From the NCBI GenBank assembly GCA_963841705.1, contig CAWJDY010000037.1, positions 1-64,000 on the forward strand: DNA of 64,000 bases. The letters run 5' to 3'. This DNA is from VAZQ01 sp963841705. GTDB lineage: Bacteria > Pseudomonadota > Alphaproteobacteria > Rhizobiales > Xanthobacteraceae. The first letter of the stretch is position 1, and every line of letters starts with the position of its first letter. The notes under the pieces are model-generated. The model was not told the DNA's origin, did no database searches, and was given only the letters and a program-made list of their open reading frames with translations. A program made the translations under genes and the position numbers. This document shows positions 24,992 to 34,336 of this stretch, piece by piece.

Positions 24992-25381
24992 TTAGCCCGC
25001 TGGGGCCGCGGGCGGGTGAATGGTCAGTCGCGGGTGGTAGCCGGACTGTGAAACCGGATTACCCAGCTGGCGCGGCTCTCCCAGCTGTTGCTTCACCCGG
25101 TCGAGCTCGGCAGCAAGCCCGCGGGCTTGCGCTTGCGCCAGCCTTGCAGCGCGTCGCCATTTAGCCTGTCTGATCCAGGCGGCCGCGCCGCCAAGCACAA
25201 CCCCGGCGATCGCCACTCCCAGCAGCAATGCAAACAAGGGTACTGCAACCGCCAAGGCAGGATGCGCCTGGTCGAAGGGATCAAGCGTCACGATGACGCT
25301 ATGCCGGTTCGCCACGGCAAAAGCGACGAACAGGATCGCGAGCGGTACGAGGATCAATCCCGTGACGAGCTTGCGCAACAT
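24992..25381 (-). CDS. LapA/DUF1049 family membrane protein
   Basis: A 129-residue inner-membrane protein with two helices (LVTGLILVPLAILFVAFAVA and VAVPLFALLLGVAIAGVVLG) separated by a short NRHSVIVTLDPFDQ loop, then a basic amphipathic region. This matches the LapA family, whose E. coli member helps LPS assembly protein LapB. The last 35 residues are Pro-rich and unconserved in character. It lies between ihfB and trpF, the usual rhizobial position. Confidence 0.85.
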   Translation of the reverse strand: MLRKLVTGLILVPLAILFVAFAVANRHSVIVTLDPFDQAHPALAVAVPLFALLLGVAIAGVVLGGAAAWIRQAKWRRAARLAQAQARGLAAELDRVKQQLGEPRQLGNPVSQSGYHPRLTIHPPAAPAG

Positions 25382-25487
25382 GTCCGTTCGTTCCGTAATG
25401 TATCAGTTGCGGGACAGCTGTCCGCGCAGTCCCGGGGCGGGTGGCGTTCACGCGGTTGAATGATGATTCAAGGGCGCGGCGCCTCAG

Positions 25488-25796
25488 TTACTGTGCCATT
25501 GCCGCTTCAGCCGCGACAGGACGGTTGAGCCGCTCACGCATCTCCTTTCCGGTCTTGAAGAACGGCACCGACTTCTTTTCGACGGAAACATGCGCACCGG
25601 TGCGCGGATTGCGTCCGGTACGCGCCGGCCGGTTCTTGACCGAGAAGGCCCCGAAACCACGCAGCTCGACCCGATCGCCCCGCGCCATGGCGGCAGTGAT
25701 CTCATCAAGGATGGCATTGATGATGTGCTCGACGTCGCGCTGATAGAGGTGCGGGTTCTGCAAGGAGATACGCTGAACGAGCTCGGATTTGATCAT
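25488..25796 (-). CDS. ihfB: Integration host factor subunit beta
   Basis: A DNA-bending histone-like protein of 102 residues. MIKSELVQRISLQNPHLYQR fixes the start at 25796. The beta-arm contains the minor-groove motif RNPRTGAHVSVEKKSVPFFK; its Pro inserts into DNA. GRGDRVELRGFGAFS-type residues (ARGDRVELRGFGAFS here) precede it. It pairs with IhfA encoded elsewhere. Normal length with a short Ala-rich tail. Confidence 0.95.
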   Translation of the reverse strand: MIKSELVQRISLQNPHLYQRDVEHIINAILDEITAAMARGDRVELRGFGAFSVKNRPARTGRNPRTGAHVSVEKKSVPFFKTGKEMRERLNRPVAAEAAMAQ

Positions 25797-25908
25797 CGAC
25801 GATGCCGATCTGGTGGGGCGGAGAAATCCAGGTTCAGTATTCGGGCCCAAGCCTCATTCGCATGGTGCCATTCCCACCCATGGGGGCGGAGGGTTCGTTT
25901 ACGCGCGT

Positions 25909-26895
25909 CTAGTTCCCGAGCGGAGGCTGCCAAAGCGCCAATAGACCGTCAAGGTTGAGTCGGTCTACCGCCTGCACGCTGCCCCAGCTCTGAATGCGCT
26001 GCGCGAACGCGTTCAGGCCCACGGCTTCGAGAGCTGAGATTGCCATGGTGTGCAGGAAAGGCAGATCGCTCAGCCGGCCGTGCAAGCGATAGTCACTAAC
26101 CGGCGTTTTCGGATCGATGTTTTTCGCTTTCGCCAGCCAGGCAAGCGCGTTCCGTTCGTCCCCGAGCTCGTCGATCAGCTTGAGCGGGACGCCCTGACGG
26201 CCGGTGAAAACCCGCCCATCCGCGACGCGCTCCAGATCTGCAGCGTCGAGATGGCGCCGCGCTTGCACCAGGCCGCGGAACCAGGCGTAGGAATCGGAGA
26301 CAATGGATTCAATCGCCGCTCGCGCTTCCGGGGAGGTTGGCTCGAACCCGTTGGGCGCTGCTTTGAGCGGGCTTGATTTAATTTCCTCGACCTTGATGCC
26401 GAGGGTTTTGAGAAGATCTTGGACATTGGGGTACTGGAACAGCACCCCAATCGAGCCGATCAGGGATGTTTCCTGCGCAACGATATAGTCGCTGGCGATG
26501 GCCGTGATGTAGCCGCCGGACGCGGCCAGCCCGTCCACGACGACGACAACCGGCTTGTGCTCTCTGAGCCGCATCAACGAATCGTACAGCTGCTCGGAGC
26601 CTGAGGTGGTGCCCCCGGGACTGTTGATGTGCACGATCACGGCCGGAGCGCGCGACTTCTCCAGTCGTTCCAACGCCTCAACTCGATCCTGGTCGGTTCG
26701 GATCAGGCCGGTGATGGCGACACGGGCGATCGAGCCGCCCGGCCGGCCTGTGAGCATGGAGGTTCCGGGAAGCCGCAGGGCAATACCCAGAGCGATCACT
26801 GCGCCGATGGCGAGCACGACCGCAAGCGCGCGCCAGAAAGTCAGCTTGCGCCGCATGCGGCGGCGATCGACGATCACGTCAGCATCGAGCGACAT
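25909..26895 (-). CDS. sppA: Signal peptide peptidase SppA, 36K type
   Basis: SppA is a membrane serine protease that degrades cleaved signal peptides. One N-terminal transmembrane helix (ALAVVLAIGAVIALGIALRL) is followed by a ClpP-like domain. INSPGGTTSGSEQLYDSL and the nucleophile Ser in VVDGLAASGGYITAIASDYI are clear; the catalytic Lys may be in EEIKSSPLKAAPNG. At 328 residues it is the short, single-domain form. It lies 15 bp after rpsA and may be cotranscribed. Confidence 0.93.
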   Translation of the reverse strand: MSLDADVIVDRRRMRRKLTFWRALAVVLAIGAVIALGIALRLPGTSMLTGRPGGSIARVAITGLIRTDQDRVEALERLEKSRAPAVIVHINSPGGTTSGSEQLYDSLMRLREHKPVVVVVDGLAASGGYITAIASDYIVAQETSLIGSIGVLFQYPNVQDLLKTLGIKVEEIKSSPLKAAPNGFEPTSPEARAAIESIVSDSYAWFRGLVQARRHLDAADLERVADGRVFTGRQGVPLKLIDELGDERNALAWLAKAKNIDPKTPVSDYRLHGRLSDLPFLHTMAISALEAVGLNAFAQRIQSWGSVQAVDRLNLDGLLALWQPPLGN

Positions 26896-26910
26896 GCTTG
26901 ATCTCCAAAC

Positions 26911-28689
26911 CTATTCCTTGTTCTCCAGGTTCTCCAGCGGCTCGTCAGGCTTCTCCAGCGGCTTGTCAGATGGCTTTTCTGTGGCACGCTTGAGCGCCGT
27001 TCCAAGGATGTCGCCGAGAGTGGCGCCGGAATCAGAGGAGCCATACTGGGCGATCGCCTCCTTCTCCTCTGCCACCTCGAGCGCCTTGATCGATACCTGC
27101 ACCTTGCGCGTGCGGCGGTCGAACTGGATGATCCGCGCGTCGACCTTTTGCCCGACCGCGAAGCGCTCCGGCCTCTGCTCGCCGCGATCACGCGCCAGCT
27201 CCGCACGTTTGATGAACGTGGTGAGATCGGTACCGACGATCTTCACCTCGAGCCCGCCTTCCTTGACCTCCGTCACCTCGCAGGTCACAACCGAGCCCTT
27301 CTTGACATCGCCGGCCGCCTCCATCGGGTCGCCTTCGAGCTGCTTGATGCCAAGCGAGATCCGCTCTTTCTCGACATCGACATCCAGCACCTTGGCATTG
27401 ACCTTGTCGCCTTTCTTGTACTCGTCGATCACTTGCTCGCCGGGTCGCTTCCAGTCGAGATCGGAGAGGTGCACCATGCCGTCGATATCCCCCTCGAGCC
27501 CCAGGAACAGACCGAATTCCGTCTTGTTCTTGACCTCACCCTCGACGATCGAGCCGGGAGGATGTTTCTCCACGAAACCCTCCCAGGGGTTGCGCATGGT
27601 CTGCTTGAGCCCAAGCGAGATGCGGCGCTTCACCGGATCGACCTCGAGCACCTGCACTTCCACCTCTTGCGAGGTCGACACGATCTTTCCGGGATGCACG
27701 TTCTTCTTGGTCCATGACATCTCGGAGACGTGGATAAGGCCCTCGATGCCGGGCTCGAGCTCGACGAACGCGCCGTAATCCGTGATGTTGGTGACCCGTC
27801 CCGTGAAGCGGGCGCCGACGGGATACTTCGCTTCGATTCCCTGCCAGGGATCATCCTGCAGCTGTTTCATGCCGAGCGAGATCCGGTGGGTGTCGTGGTT
27901 GATCTTGACGATCTTCACCCGCACCTGCTGTCCGATGTTGAGCACTTCGCTCGGATGATTGACGCGCCGCCAGGCGATATCGGTCACATGCAACAGCCCA
28001 TCGATGCCGCCGAGATCCACGAAAGCCCCGTAGTCCGTGATGTTCTTGACGACCCCGTCGATGACCTGACCCTCCTCGAGATTCTGCACGAGCTCCTGGC
28101 GCTGCTCGGCGCGGGTCTCTTCCAGCACGGTGCGTCGAGAGACCACGATGTTTCCGCGGCGGCGATCCATCTTGAGGATCTGGAACGGCTGCGGCTGGTT
28201 CATCAGCGGGGAGACGTCGCGAATAGGTCGAATATCGACTTGACTTCGCGGCAGGAAGGCCACGGCGCCATCGAGATCGACGGTAAAGCCCCCTTTGACT
28301 TGATTGAAGATGACGCCTTGCACCTTTTCATTGCTATTGAAGGCCTTCTCCAGCTTGCCCCAGCTTTCCTCGCGCCGCGCCTTGTCGCGCGAGAGCACGG
28401 CCTCGCCGAGCGCATTCTCCACCCGCTCGAGATAAACCTCGACGGTGTCGCCGATCTTGATGTCAGGCTGGCGCCCCGGTCCGGCAAATTCGCGCAGCGC
28501 CACACGCCCCTCGGTTTTGGCCCCGACATCGATGACCGCTACGTCCTTTTCGATGCCCACTACCGTTCCTTTCACGACAGTCCCTTCCTGCGGACTGCCA
28601 TCGCTGAAGGACTCGTCCAGCATTTTGGCGAAATCTTCGCGCGAGGGAGCAGCGGTGCTTACGGCAGCGGGAATGTGAGGGGTGGCCAT
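26911..28689 (-). CDS. rpsA: 30S ribosomal protein S1
   Basis: S1 helps mRNA bind the ribosome. Six S1 (OB-fold) repeats begin near residues 38, 123, 205, 292, 379 and 463; each of the middle ones has an ITDYGAFVDLGG-like block followed by GLLHVTDIAW or similar. The protein is 592 residues, slightly longer than E. coli S1, with an acidic tail (KPSDKPLEKPDEPLENLE). The start at 28689 is followed by an Ala-rich stretch and the first domain. cmk lies upstream, as in most proteobacteria. Confidence 0.98.
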   Translation of the reverse strand: MATPHIPAAVSTAAPSREDFAKMLDESFSDGSPQEGTVVKGTVVGIEKDVAVIDVGAKTEGRVALREFAGPGRQPDIKIGDTVEVYLERVENALGEAVLSRDKARREESWGKLEKAFNSNEKVQGVIFNQVKGGFTVDLDGAVAFLPRSQVDIRPIRDVSPLMNQPQPFQILKMDRRRGNIVVSRRTVLEETRAEQRQELVQNLEEGQVIDGVVKNITDYGAFVDLGGIDGLLHVTDIAWRRVNHPSEVLNIGQQVRVKIVKINHDTHRISLGMKQLQDDPWQGIEAKYPVGARFTGRVTNITDYGAFVELEPGIEGLIHVSEMSWTKKNVHPGKIVSTSQEVEVQVLEVDPVKRRISLGLKQTMRNPWEGFVEKHPPGSIVEGEVKNKTEFGLFLGLEGDIDGMVHLSDLDWKRPGEQVIDEYKKGDKVNAKVLDVDVEKERISLGIKQLEGDPMEAAGDVKKGSVVTCEVTEVKEGGLEVKIVGTDLTTFIKRAELARDRGEQRPERFAVGQKVDARIIQFDRRTRKVQVSIKALEVAEEKEAIAQYGSSDSGATLGDILGTALKRATEKPSDKPLEKPDEPLENLENKE

Positions 28690-28906
28690 GAATACTCCTG
28701 AGGTGAACGGCGATTGTGATTATCGGCTGGCACTTTCTATCGGCAGCTTTCTCCGGATCTGCCGCCCGCCTTCACTTGCGAGAACGCCATTGACGTTCCG
28801 CTTGCGAGCGGCCCGGCCTTTCGACCCAGCGATCGATGCTTGAACATCCGGCGCGCCGTGCAACGAAGCGGGCGGAGCAGGCTCTTCCTCCACAACGGAA
28901 ACGCGG

Positions 28907-29545
28907 TCAGCCGCGTTTCCGGCCTGCGCGGACGGCTTCGACGATATCGACGGCGGCCCGGAATGCCGCGTCTATATCCAAATGCGTCGTGTCGAGCAAG
29001 TATGCATCGGGAGCGGCCTTCAGCGGAGCCGCCGCGCGACTGCCGTCGCGCGCATCACGACGGCGGATGTCCGTGAGGACCTCGGCTACGTCAATGCCTT
29101 GACCTTCGCCCTCGAGCTCGGCTGCGCGGCGGCTGGCGCGCACCTCGGGGCTGGCGGTCACGAAGATCTTCACCTCGGCATCAGGGAACACGACCGTGCC
29201 TATGTCACGGCCATCAAGCACAGCACCGGGCGGTTTGCGTCCGAATTCGCGCTGGAATGCCAGCAGGGCCGCGCGTACCCGCGGGATGGCGGAGACGATC
29301 GAGGCGGCCTCGCCGATCGCATGCCGCTTGAGCTCGGCGGGGTCAAACGTCGTCGGATCGAGCGCGGCTGCCGCGCCGACCGCCTGCTCAACGTCATCGA
29401 GCCGATGCCCTCGATCAAGCAGCGTCTTCGCGAGCGCACGGTAAATGAGCCCGGTGTCCAGGTGGTGCAGGGCGTAGTGCGCCGCGAGGCGCTTGCCCAA
29501 TGTTCCCTTGCCGGAGGCCGCCGGCCCGTCGATGGCGATGATCAT
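28907..29545 (-). CDS. cmk: Cytidylate kinase
   Basis: Cmk phosphorylates CMP and dCMP. From the ATG at 29545 the P-loop is immediate: MIIAIDGPAASGKGTLGKRL. LDTGLIYRALAKTLLDRGH and DGRDIGTVVFPDAEVKIFVT are the substrate-binding blocks, and SRRAAELEGEGQ lies in the lid. 212 residues is normal. The ORF runs open far upstream to 30073 but that extension is antisense to tctC and is not part of the gene. In many rhizobia aroA precedes cmk; here a TctC relic does. Confidence 0.95.
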   Translation of the reverse strand: MIIAIDGPAASGKGTLGKRLAAHYALHHLDTGLIYRALAKTLLDRGHRLDDVEQAVGAAAALDPTTFDPAELKRHAIGEAASIVSAIPRVRAALLAFQREFGRKPPGAVLDGRDIGTVVFPDAEVKIFVTASPEVRASRRAAELEGEGQGIDVAEVLTDIRRRDARDGSRAAAPLKAAPDAYLLDTTHLDIDAAFRAAVDIVEAVRAGRKRG

Positions 29546-29626
29546 TGGCGTGGAATGACAGCAGCACTGACTTGTTGGCATAATAAGCCTCATGTCATCG
29601 TTGCCGTCCATGACCAAGGAGATGAC

Positions 29627-30599
29627 ATGAGACCTGCATCGATTGCCGTCGTGCTTGCCGCTGTGGTCGGGCTCGGGACGGCCGGTCATGCCGACCCGTT
29701 CCCCTCCCATCCGGTGACGGTGATCGTGCCATTCCCGGCCGGAGGGCCGACCGATACCCTGGCCCGGATTCTCTCCGACCGCATGCGTGTCGTACTCGGG
29801 CAGCCCATCGTGATCGAGAACGTCAGCGGTGCCGGCGCGAGCATCGGGGTTGCGCGGGCTGCACAAGCTGCCCCCGACGGTTACACCCTGAGCATCGGGA
29901 ACTGGACGAGCCACGTCGGCCGGTGCCATGTATCCGGCCGCGCATGATGCCGTCTTGGAGATGCGCCCGATAGGGCTGATCAGCGCGACACCGATGATGC
30001 TGGTCGGCAAGACCGACCTTCCCGCGAAAAACGCAAAGGAGCTGATCGACTGGCTCAGGGCCAATCCCGGCAAGGCATCCGCGGCGACCGTCGGTGCCGG
30101 AAGCGCGGCGCACGTGTGCCTGCTCTACCTCCAGCAGAAGACGGCAACGAGCTTTCAGCTGGTTCCCTACCGCGGCGGCGCACCGGTCATGCAGGACCTG
30201 GTCTCGGGGCAGATCGACATGTTCTGCGCTGAGGCCTCGCAAACTCTTTCTTTCTTGCGCGCCGGTAAGATGAAAGCCTTCGCGGTCATGTCCAAATCGC
30301 GCTGGCCGGCCGCACCGGACGTCCCCACCTTCGATGAGATGGGAATGTCGGGCATGTACATTTCCTTCTGGAACGGCCTATGGGCTGCCAAAGGCAGCCC
30401 GGACGGAGCGATTGCAAAGCTCAACGCCGCGCTCGTCGACACGTTGGCGGATGCGACCGTGCGGCAGCGGCTGACCGAGCTCGGTCACGTGATTGCGCCG
30501 CGCGAGGAGCAGACGCCCGAGGCGCTCGCTGCGTTTCACAAAGCCGAGATGGAGAAATGGTGGCCTATCATCCAGGGGGCAAATATCAAGCTGGAGTGA
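29627..30599 (+). pseudogene. TctC-family solute-binding protein with a +1 frameshift
   Basis: TctC proteins bind carboxylates for tripartite tricarboxylate transporters. The first 95 codons read a signal peptide (MRPASIAVVLAAVVGLGTAG, HAD) and the family start (PVTVIVPFPAGGPTDTLARI). The match stops at SHVG and resumes at GAMYPAAHD in another frame at about 29926. One extra C near 29922 explains it; the total of 973 bp is one more than a multiple of three. The rest is complete (PANPGKASAATVGAGSAAH-like region, LVSGQIDMFCAEASQTLSFL, WPIIQGANIKLE end). Either a recent pseudogene or a sequencing error. Confidence 0.85.
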
Positions 30600-30624
30600 T
30601 GTTGGCAGAGCACATGCCAAAACA

Positions 30625-30658
30625 TCACTGCCGCGCATCTCCCGACGCGCGGCAGTGA
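30625..30658 (+). terminator. Inverted repeat after tctC, likely terminator
   Basis: A perfect 12-bp stem (30625-30636 with 30647-30658) around a 10-nt loop lies 26 bp after the tctC stop. It has only a short pyrimidine run after it. Confidence 0.55.
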
Positions 30659-30695
30659 CTTCCCCCGACCGGCCCGCCCGAAACCCGCTAGCTTG

Positions 30696-30986
30696 TCAAT
30701 TCGGTCGCTGCCTTGCCGCCATGATCGCGCCCAGCGTGGGTGTCGCCCATAACAGGCACGCGATGCCCAACCCGACCGCGAATGCCGGGTTCTCGCCGTC
30801 GGTGCTGGAGGCGGACACCCCGGCGCGGGCCATCCCAATTGAGACGGCGGTCGCGGCAACAGCCGTGGACAGCGCGAGTGCCGCAGTGATGATCAATTCG
30901 AGGAACGCGACAGACCTGGGTCTGGCGGCGCAGCCGTGCCGGCCCTCTTGTTCGGTCTCGGCGACCGGGGTCGATGTCCTGGACAT
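30696..30986 (-). CDS. Small membrane protein, unknown
   Basis: From the ATG at 30986 the protein has 96 residues, with two hydrophobic helices (FLELIITAALALSTAVAATA and FAVGLGIACLLWATPTLGAI). I recognise no family. The helices and lack of competing genes on either strand support it, but there is no operon partner or strong ribosome site to confirm it. Confidence 0.4.
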   Translation of the reverse strand: MSRTSTPVAETEQEGRHGCAARPRSVAFLELIITAALALSTAVAATAVSIGMARAGVSASSTDGENPAFAVGLGIACLLWATPTLGAIMAARQRPN

Positions 30987-31193
30987 ATCAGCTCCGCGAA
31001 TCAGTCCCCAATCTCGCATCGAGATTCGCGGGCGATGCCGGCACCTATTCGACCGGAGTTAGGCAAAGGCTTTGATGAAGAAGGGCGTTTTCATGTTTTG
31101 AGTTAATGAAGGGTTAACGCCGGAGCATTTTGTCGACGTTCGCTGCTTTCATGTCACACTTGGATCGGACGCGACGCTGTCTGACTTTTAGCA

Positions 31194-31844
31194 TCACGCG
31201 CTCTGACTGACCTTGCGCAGAGGTGCGGAGCTTTCCGGCCGCCAATCCATGGAAACATGATCCGGCTGGGCCTCGACGCGGGCGAGCCACGCGCGAATCG
31301 CGGGGAAGGGGCCGAGGTCAAAGTCGCACTTGTGCGCCAAATGAGTATAGGCATAGAGCGCGAGATCGGCGACAGTGTAGCGTTTTGCTGCGAAGTAGCG
31401 GTGATGCTTCAGGTGCTTTTCCATCACGCCGAGCGCCCGGTTACCCTCTTCCATCCAGTCTTCAAGCGCGTGCTGCTGCAGGTCGCGCCCGCCCTTGACC
31501 AGGGTAAGCCAGAAATAGGCCGAGCCGATATTGGGCTCGATGCTGTGCTGCTCGAAGAACATCCATTGCAGCGCCTCGGCACGATCAATTCGGTGCTCCG
31601 GCCGCAATGGTGTTCTGCTGGCAAGGTGCCAGAGGATCGCGTTGGATTCCGCGAGATACCGACCAGGCGCTGCTTCCAGCAGCGGCACCTGACCGTTCGG
31701 GTTCCTGGCGAGAAATTCCGGGGTGCGGCTCTCGCCTTTCAGGATGTCGACCTCGACCAGCCGGTAAGGGATGCGCAGCTGCGCAAGCGCTAGCCGCACC
31801 TTGTAGCTGTTGCCGGAGCGCTGCATCGAATAGAGGGTATACAT
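31194..31844 (-). CDS. Glutathione S-transferase family protein
   Basis: The 216-residue cytosolic protein has the thioredoxin-like N-domain (MYTLYSMQRSGNSYKVRLAL) with Ser11 at the usual catalytic position, the cis-Pro loop GQVPLLEAAPGRYLAESNAI that binds glutathione, and an all-helical C-domain with the VADLALYAYTHLAHK block. The substrate is unknown; such proteins in soil bacteria act in detoxification or as lyases and isomerases. It is a single gene. Confidence 0.92.
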   Translation of the reverse strand: MYTLYSMQRSGNSYKVRLALAQLRIPYRLVEVDILKGESRTPEFLARNPNGQVPLLEAAPGRYLAESNAILWHLASRTPLRPEHRIDRAEALQWMFFEQHSIEPNIGSAYFWLTLVKGGRDLQQHALEDWMEEGNRALGVMEKHLKHHRYFAAKRYTVADLALYAYTHLAHKCDFDLGPFPAIRAWLARVEAQPDHVSMDWRPESSAPLRKVSQSA

Positions 31845-32030
31845 CCGTTTGCCTTCATCGCGGCGGACACGCTCGATTCCCGTGCCTCGCTTCCCTAGGG
31901 CATTACGGCGGCAATGTCATGACATCGGCGCACGAATGTACGCTGCAGTGCAATCAGATTTTTGCGATGCACTAATGCGCCGAATGATCTTCGGCGTCTA
32001 AGCCACTGCGCTTGCTCGCTGAGGCCCGAA

Positions 32031-32849
32031 TCACTCGGCTGCTACGCGACGGGCGCGGGCATAGGCGAGGAGGGCATCATCATCGACCGGCACAATCGGC
32101 GCAAAGTCACGATGCGCGATCCATTCCGGCCGCGTGAACTTGGTGATGTGGTTGGATACCGCGCACAGCGTGAGATAGACGATCTTGCGCGGGTATGGCG
32201 TGATGTTGGGGGGCGAGGCATGCACAAGATTGCCGTGAAACATCAATACCGAGCCGGGCTTCCCGGTAGGAGCCACGATACCGATGCCGCCGGGCGGAGC
32301 GGCGTCGCTGCAAAGCCGAGTGACCGTTTGCGCATCCAGCGTCCACAGCGGATATGAGGTCGTGCTGGTGTCGTGGCCGGCGGCAAGGGTGCCGTATTTG
32401 TGGCTCCTTGGAATCAGCATCAGCGGCCCGTTGATCGGGAGGACCTCGTCGAGAAATATCGAGATGTTCATGGCACGCGGCTGCGGCATGCCATCATCCC
32501 GCGCCCAGGTGCCGTAATCCTGATGCCATTGCCACACATCGCCTTCGAACGCCGCCTTGGCGTTGATCTTGAACTGGTGGACGTAAACGCCTTCCCCAAA
32601 CAGCTGCTGCAACGGATCGACGAGGCGCCGGTCATGGGCCATCAGCCGAAACGCTTCGTTATAAGTGTGGGCGGCAAAGGCCGTACGCGGGGCTCCTGTC
32701 TTCTCGCGCCAGACTTCCTGGCGATGGCTGTGCAAAATCTCCTCCGCTTCGCCACGCAGCAACTCCATCTCTTCCGGCGAGAAACAGCTCGGAAAAAAGA
32801 TAAAGCCTTGCTCGTCGAACAGTCGGATTTGGTCGGACGAAAGCCGCAT
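32031..32849 (-). CDS. Phytanoyl-CoA dioxygenase (PhyH) family protein
   Basis: This is a non-heme iron, 2-oxoglutarate-dependent hydroxylase, similar in pattern to ectoine hydroxylases. The start at 32849 (MRLSSDQIRLFDEQGFIFFP) is preferred to 32888. The iron-binding His and Asp are in VWQWHQDYGTWARDDG, and the distal His in MFHGNLVHASPPNITPYPR. The 2-oxoglutarate-binding Arg is likely in the latter segment. 272 residues is typical. No ectoine genes are nearby, so the substrate is open. It is divergent from the aminotransferase gene. Confidence 0.88.
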   Translation of the reverse strand: MRLSSDQIRLFDEQGFIFFPSCFSPEEMELLRGEAEEILHSHRQEVWREKTGAPRTAFAAHTYNEAFRLMAHDRRLVDPLQQLFGEGVYVHQFKINAKAAFEGDVWQWHQDYGTWARDDGMPQPRAMNISIFLDEVLPINGPLMLIPRSHKYGTLAAGHDTSTTSYPLWTLDAQTVTRLCSDAAPPGGIGIVAPTGKPGSVLMFHGNLVHASPPNITPYPRKIVYLTLCAVSNHITKFTRPEWIAHRDFAPIVPVDDDALLAYARARRVAAE

Positions 32850-33029
32850 GGCACCCTCTCGCGAACAATGCCTCGCACCCGCCTTCATCCTAGCGCTGTG
32901 TCAGAGGCGGGTCGAGGCGTTTAGTAGCCGGGACGGGGGGTGAGGTACGCTGATCTTTGCACGCTGGGACTTGCCGCGGACGGGGACGCCTACTACGAAG
33001 CAGCGACTTCTGGGCAAGCGGAGATCGTC

Positions 33030-34235
33030 ATGACGCTGCTGGCGCAATCGCTGAGCCGCATCAAACCCTCGGCTACGATAGCCGTGACCGACAAGGCGCG
33101 TGCGCTGAAAGCCGCCGGCCGGGACGTCATTGGGCTCGGGGCGGGAGAACCTGACTTCGACACTCCCGAAAACGTCAAGCGCGCCGCGATCAAGGCCATC
33201 GAGGGCGGCAAGGCGGCCAAGTACACCGCAGTCGACGGGATTCCCGAGCTCAAGGCGACCATCGCGCGGAAGTTCAAGCGCGAGAACGGCCTGGATTACA
33301 AGCCGAGCCAGATCATCGTCGGGACCGGAGGCAAACAGGTCCTCTACAATGCATTCGTCGCAACGCTTGATCCCGGCGACGAAGTGATCATACCGGCGCC
33401 GTATTGGGTGAGTTATCCCGACATGGTCATGCTGGCCGGGGGCGAGCCGGTCGGTGTCCCTACAACACTCGAATCGGGCTTCAAGATGAAGCCGGAAGCG
33501 CTCGAGCGCGCCATTACCAGCAAAACCAAATGGGTGCTGCTCAACTCCCCTTCAAACCCTACCGGGGCCGCCTATACCCGCGCGGAACTCAAGCAACTGA
33601 CTGACGTGCTCGTTCGCCACCCGGATATTCTGGTGATGACGGACGACATGTATGAGCATCTGGTCTACGACCATTTCGAGTTCACCACCCCGGCACAGAT
33701 CGAGCCCAGGCTGTACGATCGCACTCTCACCGTGAACGGAGTATCGAAAACCTATTGCATGACGGGATGGCGCATCGGCTATGCCGGCGGGCCCGAGCCG
33801 CTCATCAAGGCCATGGCCATGATTCAATCGCAGTCGACGTCGAATCCGACCGCGGTCTCGCAATGGGCCGCGGTGGAAGCGCTGGACGGCCCGCAGGACT
33901 TCATTGCCGAGCACAATCGCATCTTCAAGGAGCGGCGCGACCTCTGCGTCTCCATGCTCAACCAGTCGCGCGGCATTCATTGCCCCAAGCCCGAAGGCGC
34001 GTTCTATGTCTATCCCTCCTGCGCCGATACCATGGGGAGAGTAGCGCCGAGCGGAAGGAAGCTCGCGACCGACGAAGATTTCGTCACCGAGCTTCTGGAA
34101 GCGGAAGGGGTGGCGGTGGTGCAGGGTACTCCGTTCGGCTTTGGCCCCGCGTTTCGCATCTCCTACGCCACCAAGACCGAAGATGTGGAGGAAGCCTGCC
34201 GGCGCATCCAGCGGTTTTGCGGGAATTTGAAATAA
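33030..34235 (+). CDS. aatA: Class I aspartate aminotransferase (PLP)
   Basis: The enzyme exchanges amino groups between aspartate and 2-oxoglutarate and probably accepts other amino acids. From the ATG at 33030 it has 401 residues, normal for the Ib subfamily. MTLLAQSLSRIKPSATIAVT is a typical start. GAGEPDFDTPENVKRA, PPYWVSYPDM-like APYWVSYPDMVML, LNSPSNPTGAAY and the PLP Lys240 in VNGVSKTYCMTGWRIGYAGG are all present, as is the C-terminal Arg in FRISYAT. The longer ORF to 32940 has no support. A single gene followed by an EF-G-like gene. Confidence 0.94.
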   Translation: MTLLAQSLSRIKPSATIAVTDKARALKAAGRDVIGLGAGEPDFDTPENVKRAAIKAIEGGKAAKYTAVDGIPELKATIARKFKRENGLDYKPSQIIVGTGGKQVLYNAFVATLDPGDEVIIPAPYWVSYPDMVMLAGGEPVGVPTTLESGFKMKPEALERAITSKTKWVLLNSPSNPTGAAYTRAELKQLTDVLVRHPDILVMTDDMYEHLVYDHFEFTTPAQIEPRLYDRTLTVNGVSKTYCMTGWRIGYAGGPEPLIKAMAMIQSQSTSNPTAVSQWAAVEALDGPQDFIAEHNRIFKERRDLCVSMLNQSRGIHCPKPEGAFYVYPSCADTMGRVAPSGRKLATDEDFVTELLEAEGVAVVQGTPFGFGPAFRISYATKTEDVEEACRRIQRFCGNLK

Positions 34236-34336
34236 AGGGACGGGGGGCGGCGCGCCTCTTGCAAAGCCCCCCTCGGTCCTGAAACGATGGGCTGAACGGC
34301 CCCGCAGAGGCCGCACCTCGGTGTTTGGGAGGCGAT

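Noticed and set aside
29545..30073. Cytidylate kinase with a 176-residue N-terminal extension
   Set aside because: The P-loop begins at residue 5 from the ATG at 29545, as in all Cmk proteins; the extension is antisense to tctC.
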